In this document: one piece after another, positions 25,618 to 36,704 of the stretch
How positions within the stretch are numbered: the first letter of the stretch is position 1
Layout: each line of letters opens with the position of its first letter
NCBI GenBank assembly: GCA_015680905.1
Contig: CM027385.1
Location: 79,753,501 to 79,817,500 of the forward strand
Source: Coptis chinensis
Lineage: Eukaryota; Streptophyta; Magnoliopsida; Ranunculales; Ranunculaceae
DNA: 64,000 bases
Reading direction: 5' to 3'
Notes under the pieces: generated by a model
Database searches by the model: none
What the model saw: only the letters and a program-made list of their open reading frames with translations
What the model was told of the DNA's origin: nothing
Made by a program: the position numbers and the translations under genes

Positions 25618-26640
25618 ATGAAGAGTATGTTCAAGCCCAAGCCAAAAACCGCAGTAGAGATCGTTTGTCTAACTAGAGACCTCCTCATCTTTCTCAACTC
25701 CAACAACTCTTGTCGTGAAGCCAAGCGAGAAGAAAAGGTCGTAGAGCTAAGTAAGCACCTCCGTGAATTGAAGTGTATTCTTTATGGCAGTACTGAATCA
25801 GAACCAGTTCCAGAAGCATGCGCGCAACTGACTAATGAGTTTTTCAAGGAGAATACGCACCTGTTGCGCCTTTTGATTGTTTTCCTTCCAAATCTGAAAT
25901 TGGAGGCTTGCAAAGATGCTACTCAAGTCGTTGCAAATTTGCAAACACAGCAGGTTCGTTCACGGCTGATTGCGTTTGATTATTTGGAAGCAAATAAAGA
26001 TCTTATTGATGTTTTGGTATCCGGATATGAAGACCCAGACCCCGTTATTGCCTTGGCTTATGGTACAATGTTGAGGGGGTGCATTCGTCGTCAAAGTATT
26101 GCTAGGTATGTGTTGGAATCTGAATGCCATATGAAGAAGTTTTTCGAGTTTTTGCAGCTTCCAAATTTTGAGATCGCATATGATGTTTCGGCAACTTTTA
26201 AAGAACTCATGACTAGGCATAAATCTACTGTTGCGGAATTTCTTACCAATAACTACGATTGGTTTTTAGCTGATTACAACTCAAAACTGCTGGAGAGTCC
26301 CATACACATCACCAGAAGACAAGCTGTAAAGCTTTTGAGGGAAGTGTTATGTGATCGTGCAAATTATATGGTTATGAAGCGGTACGTGAGCTCAAAAGAT
26401 AACTTGAGGACTCTAATGCAACTTCTTAGGGAAACTAGCATGAGTATCCAGATAGAGGCGTTTGGTGTGTTCAAGCTGTTTGTTGCCAATCCAGATATGC
26501 CTTCTGCTATTGTGCAAATACTTCTAGTTAATGCAAACAAAATTGTCCGGTTATTGGTAGACTTGGATACCGAAAAACAGGATGATAAGTTTGAAGGCGA
26601 GAAAGTTCGAGTTGTGAAACAAATTGCTGCACTTGCATGA
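25618..26640 (+). CDS. MO25-like (CAB39 family) scaffold protein, intronless
   Basis: The product is 340 residues, the usual MO25 length. It starts [11 protein letters not shown], matching the MKGLFKPKPRT start of plant MO25. An in-frame upstream ATG at 25567 would add 17 residues not typical of the family, so I prefer 25618. Armadillo/HEAT-like helical repeats cover most of it, with conserved blocks [63 protein letters not shown] and [17 protein letters not shown]25 binds STE20/GCK-type pseudokinases and kinases (STRAD-LKB1 in animals) and acts with related kinases in plant growth and division. Plant MO25 genes usually have several introns as far as I recall; the lack of introns suggests a retrocopy, but no poly-A tract or target duplication is visible. 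A fragment of a second copy lies at 35607-35990. Confidence 0.88.
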   Translation: MKSMFKPKPKTAVEIVCLTRDLLIFLNSNNSCREAKREEKVVELSKHLRELKCILYGSTESEPVPEACAQLTNEFFKENTHLLRLLIVFLPNLKLEACKDATQVVANLQTQQVRSRLIAFDYLEANKDLIDVLVSGYEDPDPVIALAYGTMLRGCIRRQSIARYVLESECHMKKFFEFLQLPNFEIAYDVSATFKELMTRHKSTVAEFLTNNYDWFLADYNSKLLESPIHITRRQAVKLLREVLCDRANYMVMKRYVSSKDNLRTLMQLLRETSMSIQIEAFGVFKLFVANPDMPSAIVQILLVNANKIVRLLVDLDTEKQDDKFEGEKVRVVKQIAALA

Positions 26641-27671
26641 AACCAGCACACGGCAATTCATAGAATAATTGGTTTGTTTGGAGCTTTATAATCTCCCAAA
26701 TTGTATATAAGTGTTAGCTCGTTTATTAGAACCAATATTCATGTTCCAGCCATCGGCTTTATTTTTCTTTAGTTGTATATAATTAGTTTCCTGCTTTCTT
26801 TTTTTTCGATAAAGAATTAGTTTCCTTCCTTGGCTATAGTACTGATTGTAAGTTGTAACAAGTGCTCATCTCATTATCTCAGGAATTGGATAGTAAAACA
26901 TTTAACTCATTATCTTTCATTCTAAAACAATGATACCTCAAAATTTGAGCTATAAATCTGCCTTTGAAACTTACTAGATACATTAGTATCTAGACTCCAG
27001 GAGTGATTTTCTTTTCATTCACTTTTATTTCAATACTTCTTGCTAACCATAAACTACTTTGTCATAGGCTCATAAAAATCTTACATGGATGAGCCCTGAG
27101 CATCCCCCGTCACATAATTGTGTATAGTACTATCTAACGGTGGAATGAAAAAGAAATCAGAGTACCCAACAACAAGCTTTGCAAGGTAGTCGAAAGCAAT
27201 GGCTGAATCTACATTGCTCTAGCATGTGCACCAAAACACCAAATCACAATAGAATAGTGGATACGGTTAGCGGGTTTGTGTTTCGACCCAATGGTCTTTC
27301 TCCCACCAGCCACTCGTATGTGTGGGAAAATTGACACGTTTTTTACTAAATTAAATTACTAATACTTTTTAGACCTACAATTATTGGATAGCGTTGGTTT
27401 GCATTGAAATACAAATGAACAAATGAACACGTCTCCATATGTAAATCAATGGTTATCATTATTAAGTCAGTTAAGTCAAATTAGTAGGTGTATGTATCAT
27501 TATTGAAATTAAATTCCCAGCTCCCCATTTTGCCCCTCTCTCTCCTCTCACAGTTAGAATAGTAAATTTAACTAGCAATTATGTGGGGGATTTATTTTCT
27601 GCCAGCCATTGTCAGTGGCATGTAGACTTGTAGAGCATATGTCATTCCGCTAAAACTCGCTCTATAGGTAC
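26641..27671. other. MO25 3' flank and intergenic DNA
   Basis: The first 200 bp likely contain the 3' UTR (AT-rich with several AATAAA-like runs). I see no gene or recognised element in the rest. Confidence 0.5.
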
Positions 27672-27674
27672 TAA

Positions 27675-28658
27675 GGGGCTATTTGTTTTTTTGGGTTAAC
27701 TTATAAGAGGGTCTTATAAGACCATATGTTATAAGAGGGTCTTATAAGATGGTTTTATAAAGTGGTTTGTTTTTCATTTTAAGTTCCTCTTATAAAGACT
27801 TCAGAAAAATAAAAAACAAATACATAACATCTTATAGATGGTTATTTGATAAATATAATCCTACTTTACATCACATTTAACATGAATAGATTAATTTGAA
27901 ACAAAAATATAGTTTGATTTTCGATTTCAAATCAATTTTGATAATTAGAATATCGATTTGAGGAAACTACTTTAGTTAGTTGGTAGTGGTGGTAGTGGTC
28001 TTAATAGCACGGTGGTGGTGGTAGTAGAAGTGATGATATTGGTCTTAATAACACGATGGTGGTAGTGGTAGTAGTAATAGTAAAAAGTGGATATCTTAAT
28101 AACACGGTGGTGGTGGTGGTGATAGTCTTAATAGTACGATGGTAGTGGTAGTGATGGTAGTGGTAGTGGAGGTGGTGGTGGTGGTTTTAATAGCACGGTG
28201 GTGATGGTGGTGATAGTCTTAATAGTATGGTGATAGTGGTGGTGGAGGTGATGATGGTAGTGGTAGTGGCGGCAGTGGTGATGGTGGTTTTAATAGTTTG
28301 GTGGTGGTGGTGGTAGTGACGACATTAGTGGTGGTGGTTTTAATAGTTTGGTGGTAGCTAGGGCAATGAAATTATTTGGAAAAGAAGATAATGAAAAGGA
28401 AAGAAGAGATAAATGAGGTTAGGGGTATATGAACGGGGGTGTTTGAGTCATTTTTCAAGTTATAAGACTTATAAAATTGAAATATATCCAATTTTGGTAC
28501 TTATAGAATTGGAGCTCTTATAAGACATTTTAGTAGAATGCATCTTATAAGAAGCAAAAAACAAACTAAAAAAATATCAAAAATCACTGGCCACATCTTA
28601 TAAGAGGTTATAAAACCTCAAGGTATTATAAGAGACAAAAACAAAAACAAATGGCCCC
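27675..28658. mobile_element. PIF/Harbinger-like non-autonomous element with a GGT minisatellite
   Basis: The left end GGGGCTATTTGTTTTT matches the reverse complement of the right end, GGGGCCATTTGTTTTTG. The flanks are TAA on both sides (27672-27674, 28659-28661). GGGGC ends with TWA duplications are PIF/Harbinger traits. Next to each end are further short repeats of CTTATAAGA. The middle (about 27985-28365) is a degenerate (GGT)n array broken by CTTAATAGCACGGTGGTGG units. There is no transposase. It is 984 bp long. Confidence 0.75.
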
Positions 28659-28984
28659 TAATATTAAGAACTGTATCATATCCTAAAGTGGGCAGTGCAA
28701 TGAGAACCACAATAGTCCAACAGGGTCATCTTAAAGTCAAACTTTGCCAATTACGAAAGCAGCAAAATCAGTATGACTGAACCAAAAGGATGATAGCAAC
28801 ATAAATAACCAAAGGATGAGTGGACTACCAAAAGATATATTGCATTATGTCGAAAGCTCTGTACCAAAAGGATGATAGCAACATAAAAAACCAAAGGATA
28901 TATTGCATTATATTCCATTTTATAGGAAGTGAAACGAAACTTAGAAGGATAACCAGCTTCTGTGGAAAGCTCAAAAAAGCTAGT

Positions 28985-31051
28985 ATGGTGAAAAATTGGT
29001 GCTTAAATGGTACTATGGTGTATACTGGGAAATATTCTTCCCCAGTGCCTTTTGTTGGCTTATATACTGCAGCAGCGACTTTGGTATGCTTAATACTAAT
29101 ACTCTGTGATTTATGTGATGGGTTTCGTCGGAAAAAATCATGGTTTCCTTGTCGATACTTCTCGCTTAGTTCAGTTACCTTAACACTTATCTCAGTTGCT
29201 TCAAAGCTACCAGTAGATCTCACCACTCCCATGCCGAGTGCTCAAGACCAGTTATCTAAGCTCACTGGCACTGTATTTATATGCATGTCTATGGGTTTTC
29301 TCATGCCTTCACTTGGAATTTTTGGGGAAATAGAGTCCTACTCAAACTTGGTGGCACTGAGCATATTTGTGGTTACTGTTGTAGTAAATATATGTATACA
29401 AATGGCCACTGGCGTTATCTTTTATTTCCTTGTAGAGCATTCGATTGTCCTGTTCTCCATGTTGGTATTACTGATTATGTTGTGGGCTTTTGCCTTCGAT
29501 ATAATTGGCCACAAGGGAGTTTCCGTTGATCGAAATAGAGAGATCATCACAAAGGGCTCTGAGAGGAGTATGTTACAACGACTAAAACTGTGTTACTTAC
29601 TTGGTTACAGCTCCTGCCCGCAATTAGTACATAGATTCCCACATTTTGGCACTTTGAGCTTGATTAGCACGATCTGTTCAGCGGTTCTGGTAGAAGCTGT
29701 GTTCCGATCTATTGTCTTTAAGGATATACGATTCTGCAAAGGAAGTTCTGATTATGAATGGTCAATGCCAATCCTCGTAGGGACTCAAGTTATCACTGTT
29801 GTAGTCATTAACTTTGCAAATGGATGCAGATGGCTCACACTTGCTGACGACATGACCCGGATTAACACAAGGCGTAAACAGCAACCTCACCGCCATCCCC
29901 ATCTCTCCTATCTAAGGACTGCATATCCTTTCTACATGAGAAACTTACCTAAGTGGTTGAATATAAGTTTCATGTATATCTATAACTTCATGGTCCTCCC
30001 CATTAACAAGTTGGTTGCACAATTAGTAAACTTAGTCTCACAAGCTCTAGGATGGTTGATACAGAATACCATACTCAAGCGTGAAAATGATGACAGATCG
30101 ATAGAAGAACAGAAAGCTCTGCTGCAGACTAATAATTTGAGAGTTAAAGATTGTTTGTTGAGGAAAGGCGTGGAAGACATGGAGAGATGGATGGAAATGA
30201 ATAATAGCGAGTCTACGCTGCATCTCAAGAAACTTCTATCTACAAAAAATCCATCAAGAGAGTCACTTGGAGAGGAACTTGTGAGGCGGTTTTCAAAGGC
30301 AAGGCGTGAAGTTTCCTGTCTCTCCATTTTAATACTTGCAGAATTGGCTAAAATTTCAATGCCAAATTCCATCACTGCATCATTGATGGAGGACACCTTA
30401 GATGAAGTCTTTGAGATCATCTATTTTATAGATAGCAAAATGAATACTAGGAACTTCTGTAATAAGATAAAATCCATGTCCGCGGAAGTTCTTTGGAAGG
30501 GCAAGACTACTGGTGGTATCTTGCATCATATGAAGGTTAGGAAATCAATAGATGGTACGCATGAATCTCCTTCCGAGTTAGATCACGCACTTGGAGTCAT
30601 TAGAGATTTCCATCATCTATTCGCAGTTGATGTTGTTCGAGATGAAGCATGTGCCATTGTGAATTTAATCCAACATAATTTGTACTCGTCACTAGAACAG
30701 CTTTCTGACAAGATTAAGCTACTATTTGTTAACATGTTGCATGTACTTCTCAGCCAACTCCCCAAGGCCATATCCAATCATATTATTGAGAGCCCTGTCG
30801 AAGAATATGAAGAAAGAGTAAGGCTGGGTTTAAAATTTGTTTGCAAGCTGGAATCGCTCGACTCTTATGTGGGATGGTCATTTCCTATTGGAAGTAATAT
30901 CACTAGCTTGATCACTGATCCAGTTTCTGCTGCAGTAGTGCGCAACAATTTACAAATTGAAGGAAACAACGTTTCCTTTGTGGATCCTGTGATGAAAGAT
31001 ATTGGTGAAATTCAATCCTTTCAACATGATGATAGCTATGAAGAAAGATAA
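28985..31051 (+). CDS. Unrecognised multi-pass membrane protein, tandem copy 1
   Basis: The product is 688 residues, intronless. The frame is open from 28820, but the other two copies start at MGKNW, so I take the matching MVKNW at 28985; the extra 55 residues come from a local tandem duplication upstream. The N-terminal half has about seven hydrophobic segments (by copy 2 numbering about 20-43, 57-76, 94-113, 121-146, 147-175, 223-244, 262-288). The C-terminal half (about 350-688) is soluble and helical looking. The loop motif LPVDLTTPMPSAQDQLSKL is the same in all copies. I do not recognise a characterised family; it resembles plant proteins known only as uncharacterised. Copy 1 is the most diverged of the three. 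Its frame is intact, so it is probably functional. Confidence 0.8.
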   Translation: MVKNWCLNGTMVYTGKYSSPVPFVGLYTAAATLVCLILILCDLCDGFRRKKSWFPCRYFSLSSVTLTLISVASKLPVDLTTPMPSAQDQLSKLTGTVFICMSMGFLMPSLGIFGEIESYSNLVALSIFVVTVVVNICIQMATGVIFYFLVEHSIVLFSMLVLLIMLWAFAFDIIGHKGVSVDRNREIITKGSERSMLQRLKLCYLLGYSSCPQLVHRFPHFGTLSLISTICSAVLVEAVFRSIVFKDIRFCKGSSDYEWSMPILVGTQVITVVVINFANGCRWLTLADDMTRINTRRKQQPHRHPHLSYLRTAYPFYMRNLPKWLNISFMYIYNFMVLPINKLVAQLVNLVSQALGWLIQNTILKRENDDRSIEEQKALLQTNNLRVKDCLLRKGVEDMERWMEMNNSESTLHLKKLLSTKNPSRESLGEELVRRFSKARREVSCLSILILAELAKISMPNSITASLMEDTLDEVFEIIYFIDSKMNTRNFCNKIKSMSAEVLWKGKTTGGILHHMKVRKSIDGTHESPSELDHALGVIRDFHHLFAVDVVRDEACAIVNLIQHNLYSSLEQLSDKIKLLFVNMLHVLLSQLPKAISNHIIESPVEEYEERVRLGLKFVCKLESLDSYVGWSFPIGSNITSLITDPVSAAVVRNNLQIEGNNVSFVDPVMKDIGEIQSFQHDDSYEER

Positions 31052-31059
31052 TTCAGCAA

Positions 31060-32250
31060 CACAATTTTTCTGGTTCAGTTTTTTAGTAAATGGAAATATT
31101 TAGGTAGTAGGAATTGTTATGCTTATAAGTACCTCGAGATTTTGAATGTGTGTCAGGTATGTTGTTCCCTGTTTCTATGACTAGATATATATGCCTTATT
31201 CAGCATTACGTTTTCTTTTTCCCAAGGCAAGGTCAGTGGCTAGACACCCCTACCAGCAAGATAGAAGAACAGGAAAGAAAATGCAGATGCAAGTATGCAA
31301 CTGCAGTACCATCTAAAAGCTAAGAATTTCAAGATTAAGCTAATCCCGTGTAGGGCTAGATACTATTATATGATGCTGCAAGTTTTGGAAAGTGTCCTGG
31401 CTTGGCTCCAGATCTTGAACCTTATGTTGCGCTTGGGTTAGTCGAGGTTAAACTGGGGATCACATTTGAGCTCCCTTGTCTCTTAACCCTATCCCACGTC
31501 CCTTCTATCAGGATTGTGTCGATAACAAAGACAACCGTTGTTGATGAAGTGTTGAGATTCCTAGAGAATGCTATATGTACCCTTCACCCTTGGAAGTCAA
31601 AAAGAATAAGAAAAAAATGCAGAAAGAAATAGAAGAAAAAGGGCTACACTGCAAGATCATGAAAGAAACATTAATGAAGACTCCCTTTTGTCAGGATTGC
31701 CAATATCTAACAAAAGGTAACTGTGCTGATGAAGTAATATTACAGTTTGACAGCTATAAGCACTTCTGTTATTGCTACCATACATTGCTCTACTGAGAAT
31801 GCTTTATACCTCTTGGGGGAACCAAGTAGAGGAACGCTTTCATTTTCAATTCTATGCGAACGTAAATGGAAATTTCTCAACTTAATTAGTTTAGTCATTA
31901 GTGTGTGTTCTTGTCTCTTTTTTATTAGTTAGTGTTTTGCAATTTTTATACCCATTTTACCATTTAATAAATCAAACTCGGGTAAGAAAATAGAACCTAA
32001 GACGTTATCCACAAATCAAATGATTAAGACAAAGGGTAATATTGTAAATATAGGAAAATAACATGGGCAAAACAGTCCTAAAAAGTGTAACCAAGAGTCA
32101 CAAATCGCAAAATAAACAAATATTATAGTACTGTTGCGGGACTGTAGCTCAGGGTCAGGATTTTTAAATTAGTAAAAGATATGACTTACTGTGTGAACCA
32201 AAATGAAGATAGCAACATACAAAACTAAAGATGAGTGGACTTTCAAAAGA
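31060..32250. repeat. 3' flank of copy 1, part of the duplicated unit
   Basis: From about 31060 to 31980 the sequence aligns with 34400-35560 and 38770-39930 downstream of copies 2 and 3 (for example GACTAGATATATATGCCTTAT and GGCTAGATACTATTATATGATG). Short open frames here (31402-31932) are not shared as proteins between copies and I do not call them. Confidence 0.7.
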
Positions 32251-32333
32251 TATTTGGTCATATTGCATTATAAGAAGGTGAAAGGAAACTTGGAAGACTA
32301 AACAACTTCTGTGAAAAGCTCAAAGAAGCTAGT

Positions 32334-34397
32334 ATGGGGAAAAATTGGTGCTTAAATGGAACTATGGTGGATACTGGAAAATATGCTTCCCCAGTGCCTT
32401 TCGTTGGCTTGTATACTGCAGCAGCGACTTTGGTATGTTTAATACTAATACTCTGTGATTTAGGTAATGGGTTTCGTCGGAGGAAATCATGGTTACCTTG
32501 TGGATACTTCTCGCTTAGTTCAGTTACCTTAACACTTATATCAGTTGCTTCAAAGCTCCCAGTAGATCTCACCACTCCCATGCCGAGTGCTCAAGACCAG
32601 TTATCGAAGCTCACTGGCACTGTATTTATATGCATGTCTATGGGTTTTCTTATGCCTTCACTTGGAATTTTTGGGGAAATAGAGTCCTACTCAAACTTGG
32701 TGGCACTGAGCATATTTGTGGTTACTGTTGTAGTAAATATATGTATACAAATGGCCACTGGCGTTATCTTTTCTTTCGTTGTAGAGCATTCCATTATCTT
32801 GTTCTCCATGCTGGTATTGCTGGTTATGTTGTGGGCTTTTGCTTTTGATATAATTGGCTACAAGGGAGTTTCCGTTGATCGAAACAGAGAGTTCATCACA
32901 AAGGGCTCTGAAGGGAGTATGCTCCAACGATTAAAAGTATGTTACTTACATGGTTATAGCTCCTGCCCGCAATTAGGATTACATAGATTCCCACATTTTG
33001 GCACTTTGAGCTTGATTAGCACGATCTGTTCGGCGGTTCTGGTAGAAGCTTTGTTCCGATCTATTGTCTTTAAGGACATACGATTCTGCAAAGGAAGTTC
33101 TGATTATGAATGGTCAATGCCAATCCTGGTAGGGACTCAAGTTATCACTGTCGTAGTTATTAACTTTGCAATTGGATGCAGATGGCTCACACTTGCCGGC
33201 GACGTGAACTGGATTAACACAAGGCGTAAACATCGACCTCACCGCCATCCCAATCTCTCCTATCTAAGGACTGCATATCCTTTCTACATGAGAAACTCAC
33301 CTAAGTGGTTATATCTAAGTTTCATGTATATCTATAACTTCATGGTCCGCCCTATTAACAAGTTGGTTGCCCGGTTAGTCAATTTAGTCTCACAAGCTCT
33401 AGGATGGTTGATGCAGAATACTATAGGCATTCGTGAAAATGAAGACAGATCAATAGAAGAACATAAAGCTCTGCTACAGACTAATAATTTTAGAGTTAGA
33501 GATTGGACGTTGAGGAAAGGCCTGAAAGACATGGAGAGATTGATGGAATTGAGCAGTAGCGAGTCTACGCTGCATCTCAGGAAACTTCTATCTACAAAAA
33601 ATCCATCAAGAGAGTCACTTAAAGAGGAGCTCGTGTGGCGGTTTTATTCAAAGGCAAGGAGTGAAGTTTCCTGTCTTTCCATTTTAATACTTGCAGAATT
33701 GGCTAAAATGTCAATGCCAAATTCCATCACTACATCGTTGATGGAGGACACCTTAGATGAAATCTTTGAGATAATCTATTTTATAGATAGCAAAATGAAT
33801 ACTAGAAACTTCTGTAATAAGATAAAATCCATGTCTGCGGAAGTTCTTTGGAAGGGTAAGACTACTGGTGGTATCTTGCATCATAAGAAGGTAAGGAAAT
33901 CAACAGACGGTATGCTCCAATCACCATCCGAGTTAGATCATACACTTGGGCTCATTACAGACTTCCATCATCTATTTGCAGTTGATGTTGTTCGCGACGA
34001 AGTATGTTGCATTGTAAATTTAATCCAACATAGATCATGCACGTCAGTAGAACAGCTTTCTAACAAGATTAAGCTACTATTTGTTAACATGTTGCATGCA
34101 CTTCTCAGCCAACTTCCCAAGGCCATATTCAATCATATTGTCGAGAGCCCTGTCGAAGAATATGAAGAAAGAGTAAGGCTGGGTTTAAAATTTGTTTGCA
34201 AGTTGGAATTGCTCGAATCTTATGTGGGATGGTCATTTCCTATTGGAAGCAATATCACTAGCTTGATCACTGCTCCAGTTTCTGCTACAGTAGCTGGCAA
34301 TAATTTAACATTTGAAGGGAATGTTGTTTCCTTTGTGGATCCTGTGATGGAAGATACTGGTGAAATTCAATCCTTTCAACATGATGACAACGTATGA
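32334..34397 (+). CDS. Unrecognised multi-pass membrane protein, tandem copy 2
   Basis: It encodes 687 residues in one uninterrupted exon, starting MGKNWCLNGTMVDTG. About seven predicted membrane segments lie in residues 20-288. A basic stretch follows (INTRRKHRPHRHP, about 293-305), then another amphipathic or hydrophobic region (about 315-350). A soluble C-terminal domain ends DPVMEDTGEIQSF. No catalytic motif or known domain stands out. By eye it differs from copy 3 at about 30 residues, so the two arose by a recent duplication. The start is supported by conservation in all three copies. Likely location is a membrane; function unknown. Confidence 0.82.
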   Translation: MGKNWCLNGTMVDTGKYASPVPFVGLYTAAATLVCLILILCDLGNGFRRRKSWLPCGYFSLSSVTLTLISVASKLPVDLTTPMPSAQDQLSKLTGTVFICMSMGFLMPSLGIFGEIESYSNLVALSIFVVTVVVNICIQMATGVIFSFVVEHSIILFSMLVLLVMLWAFAFDIIGYKGVSVDRNREFITKGSEGSMLQRLKVCYLHGYSSCPQLGLHRFPHFGTLSLISTICSAVLVEALFRSIVFKDIRFCKGSSDYEWSMPILVGTQVITVVVINFAIGCRWLTLAGDVNWINTRRKHRPHRHPNLSYLRTAYPFYMRNSPKWLYLSFMYIYNFMVRPINKLVARLVNLVSQALGWLMQNTIGIRENEDRSIEEHKALLQTNNFRVRDWTLRKGLKDMERLMELSSSESTLHLRKLLSTKNPSRESLKEELVWRFYSKARSEVSCLSILILAELAKMSMPNSITTSLMEDTLDEIFEIIYFIDSKMNTRNFCNKIKSMSAEVLWKGKTTGGILHHKKVRKSTDGMLQSPSELDHTLGLITDFHHLFAVDVVRDEVCCIVNLIQHRSCTSVEQLSNKIKLLFVNMLHALLSQLPKAIFNHIVESPVEEYEERVRLGLKFVCKLELLESYVGWSFPIGSNITSLITAPVSATVAGNNLTFEGNVVSFVDPVMEDTGEIQSFQHDDNV

Positions 34398-35606
34398 AAA
34401 AGAGGAATCAGCAACACCATTTGTCTGGTTCAGTTTTCCACTAAATGGAAATATTTAGTTAATAGGAATTGTTATGCTATTAACTGTTGGAGTGGTTCTC
34501 CCCCTTCTTTCCTTTGTAATTTTTTACTTTCTGACATGTTGGGTGTATGTACAGTACAAATAGACTTCTTAATATATAAAGGTTGGTTAGTTTTTACCCA
34601 AAAAAAAAAGGAATTGTTATGCTTATAAAGTTATAAGAATCTCAAGATTTTGAATGTGTGTCAGGCATATTGTGTTGTTGTTCCTTGTTTCTATGACTAG
34701 ATATATATGCCTTATAGCATTCGGCATTATTATTATTTTTATTTTATTTTTTTCCCAAGGTATGGTTAGTGGCTAGACACCCGCAAGATAGAAGAACGGG
34801 AAAGAAATTGCAGATGCAACTGCAGTGACATCTAATAACTAGAATACCAAGGTTAAGCTAATCCGGCATAGGGCTAGATACTATTATATGATGCTGCAAG
34901 TTTGCAAAAGTGTCCTGGCTTGGCTTAGGATCTTGAAACTTAGGTTGAGCTTGGGTTAGTCGATGTTAAACTGGGGATCACGCCTTGGGTTCCCTTGTCT
35001 CTTAACTAAGCCCACGTCCCTTCTATCAGGATTGTGTAGATAACAAAGACAACCGTGTTGATGAAGTGTTAAGATTCCAAGATAATGCTATATGTACCCT
35101 TGGAAGTCAACAAGACTTGGAATAAATTACAAAAGGAAATAGAAGAGAAAGGGATACACTACAAGATCATGAAAGCAACATTAATGAAGACTCCCTTCTG
35201 TCAGGATTGTCAACATCTAACGAAGGTAACTGTGTTAATGAAGTAATATCACAGTTATAAGCACTTCTGTTATTGGTACTATACATTGCTCCACTGACTG
35301 AAGACATTGTTGAAGCTCAAGGCAGGACAGGTTGAAATCGTTGAGGATACTCTGTTTATACCTTTTGGGAGAACCAAGTAGTGGAATGCTTTCATTTTCA
35401 ATTCTATGCGAGTGTAAATGGAAATTTCTCAACTTCATTAGTTTAGTCATTAGTGTGTGCTCTTGTCTCTTTTTTATTAGTTAGTGTTTTGCAATTTTTA
35501 TACCCATTTTAGCATTTAATAAATCAAACTGAGGTAAGAAAATAGAACCTAAGACGTTATCATTTCAGACACGTACTTACCTGCCTGGCAAAGGATCAAT
35601 CCACAT

Positions 35607-35990
35607 ATGAAGAAGTTTTTTGAATTTTTGCAGCTTCTTTGAGATCACATCAGATATTTAGCAACTTTTAAAGAACTCATGACCAGGCATAAATCTACTG
35701 TTGCGGAATTTCTTACCAAAAACTACGTCTGGTTTTATGCTGATTACAACTCAAAGCTGCTGGAGAGTCCCACGTACATCACCAGAAAACAAGCTGTAAA
35801 GCTTTTAGGAGACATGTTATGTGATCGTGCAAATTACATGGTTATGGCGCTGTACGTGTGCTCAAAAGATAACTTGAGGATCCTAATGAAACTACTTAAG
35901 GGAAACAACTGGCAAGAGTATCCAGGTAGAGGCGTTTGGCATGTTCAAGCTGTTTTTTGCCAATCCAGATATGCCTTCCATTTAAACTAG
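35607..35990 (+). pseudogene. MO25-like gene fragment
   Basis: The segment from ATGAAGAAGTTTTTTGAATT to about 35980 matches the middle of the MO25-like gene (26132-26500). It covers [34 protein letters not shown] and [12 protein letters not shown]. Near 35637 a base change and deletion remove PNFEIAYD and break the frame. After about 35905 (LLKGNN) the frame is lost again. N- and C-terminal parts are missing. It was probably moved with, or trapped between, the tandem membrane-protein units. Confidence 0.85.
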
Positions 35991-36348
35991 TTAACCCTTG
36001 GACCACTAAGATTAAGGGCTGTATCCTAAAATGTTGAAATAGCTGCTAGCGTTTCATAAAATGTGGTGGGGCAAGAAGGGCCACAAGAGTGAAAGCACCA
36101 AAAATACAATATATATATATGACTTAATGTGTGAACCAAAATGAAGATAGCAACATACAAAACTAAGAGATAAGGTTTTAGACAACTAAGAGATAAGGTT
36201 TCAAAACAGAAAACGTATTTTTTTTTATTCAAATAAAGATTGTACTTTCACAAAGTTTTAATTTAAGCATTCCATCTAATTAATTGGATGTCCAGTTTAC
36301 ATGGACCGTTAAAAATTTTCCCAATTCTAATTTACCTATGTAGCAGTT

Positions 36349-36613
36349 GTTTAGACCATGAGGTGACATTCATTCAACATTTTGATACGCCAACTCATCA
36401 AATTACAACTGATCAACATTTCGACATTTTGACACGCCAAAATTTTGTCATTTCAATATTTTGACACGCCAATTCAAAATATCAACATTTGGACCCATAT
36501 ATCAGTTGTAATTTGATGAGTTGGCGTGTCAAAATATCAAAATGTTGGCATGTTGAAATATCGATCATTTGTAATTTTGAAAATGTTGAATGAATGCCAC
36601 CTCATGTCTAAAC
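36349..36613. mobile_element. Foldback MITE-like insertion upstream of tandem copy 3
   Basis: The arms GTTTAGACCATGAGGTGACATTCATTCAACATTTT (left; first 20 bases are the best conserved) and the right-end reverse complement match, and inner segments (GCCAACTCATCAAATTACAACTGAT) also recur in inverted form. It sits in about 440 bp (36166-36612) that are absent at the matching place before copy 2 (between about 32226 and 32252). No target duplication is clear, so the superfamily is open. Confidence 0.6.
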
Positions 36614-36704
36614 CAAGCAAAGTTCTGGTCATATTGCATTATAAGAAGGTGAAAAGAAACTTAGAAGACTAAACAACTTCTGTGAAAAGCTCAACGAAGC
36701 TAGT

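Noticed and set aside
28820-28984. Upstream start of membrane-protein copy 1 adding 55 residues
   Set aside because: The other two copies begin at the MGKNW position and the extra stretch comes from a local duplication of non-coding sequence.
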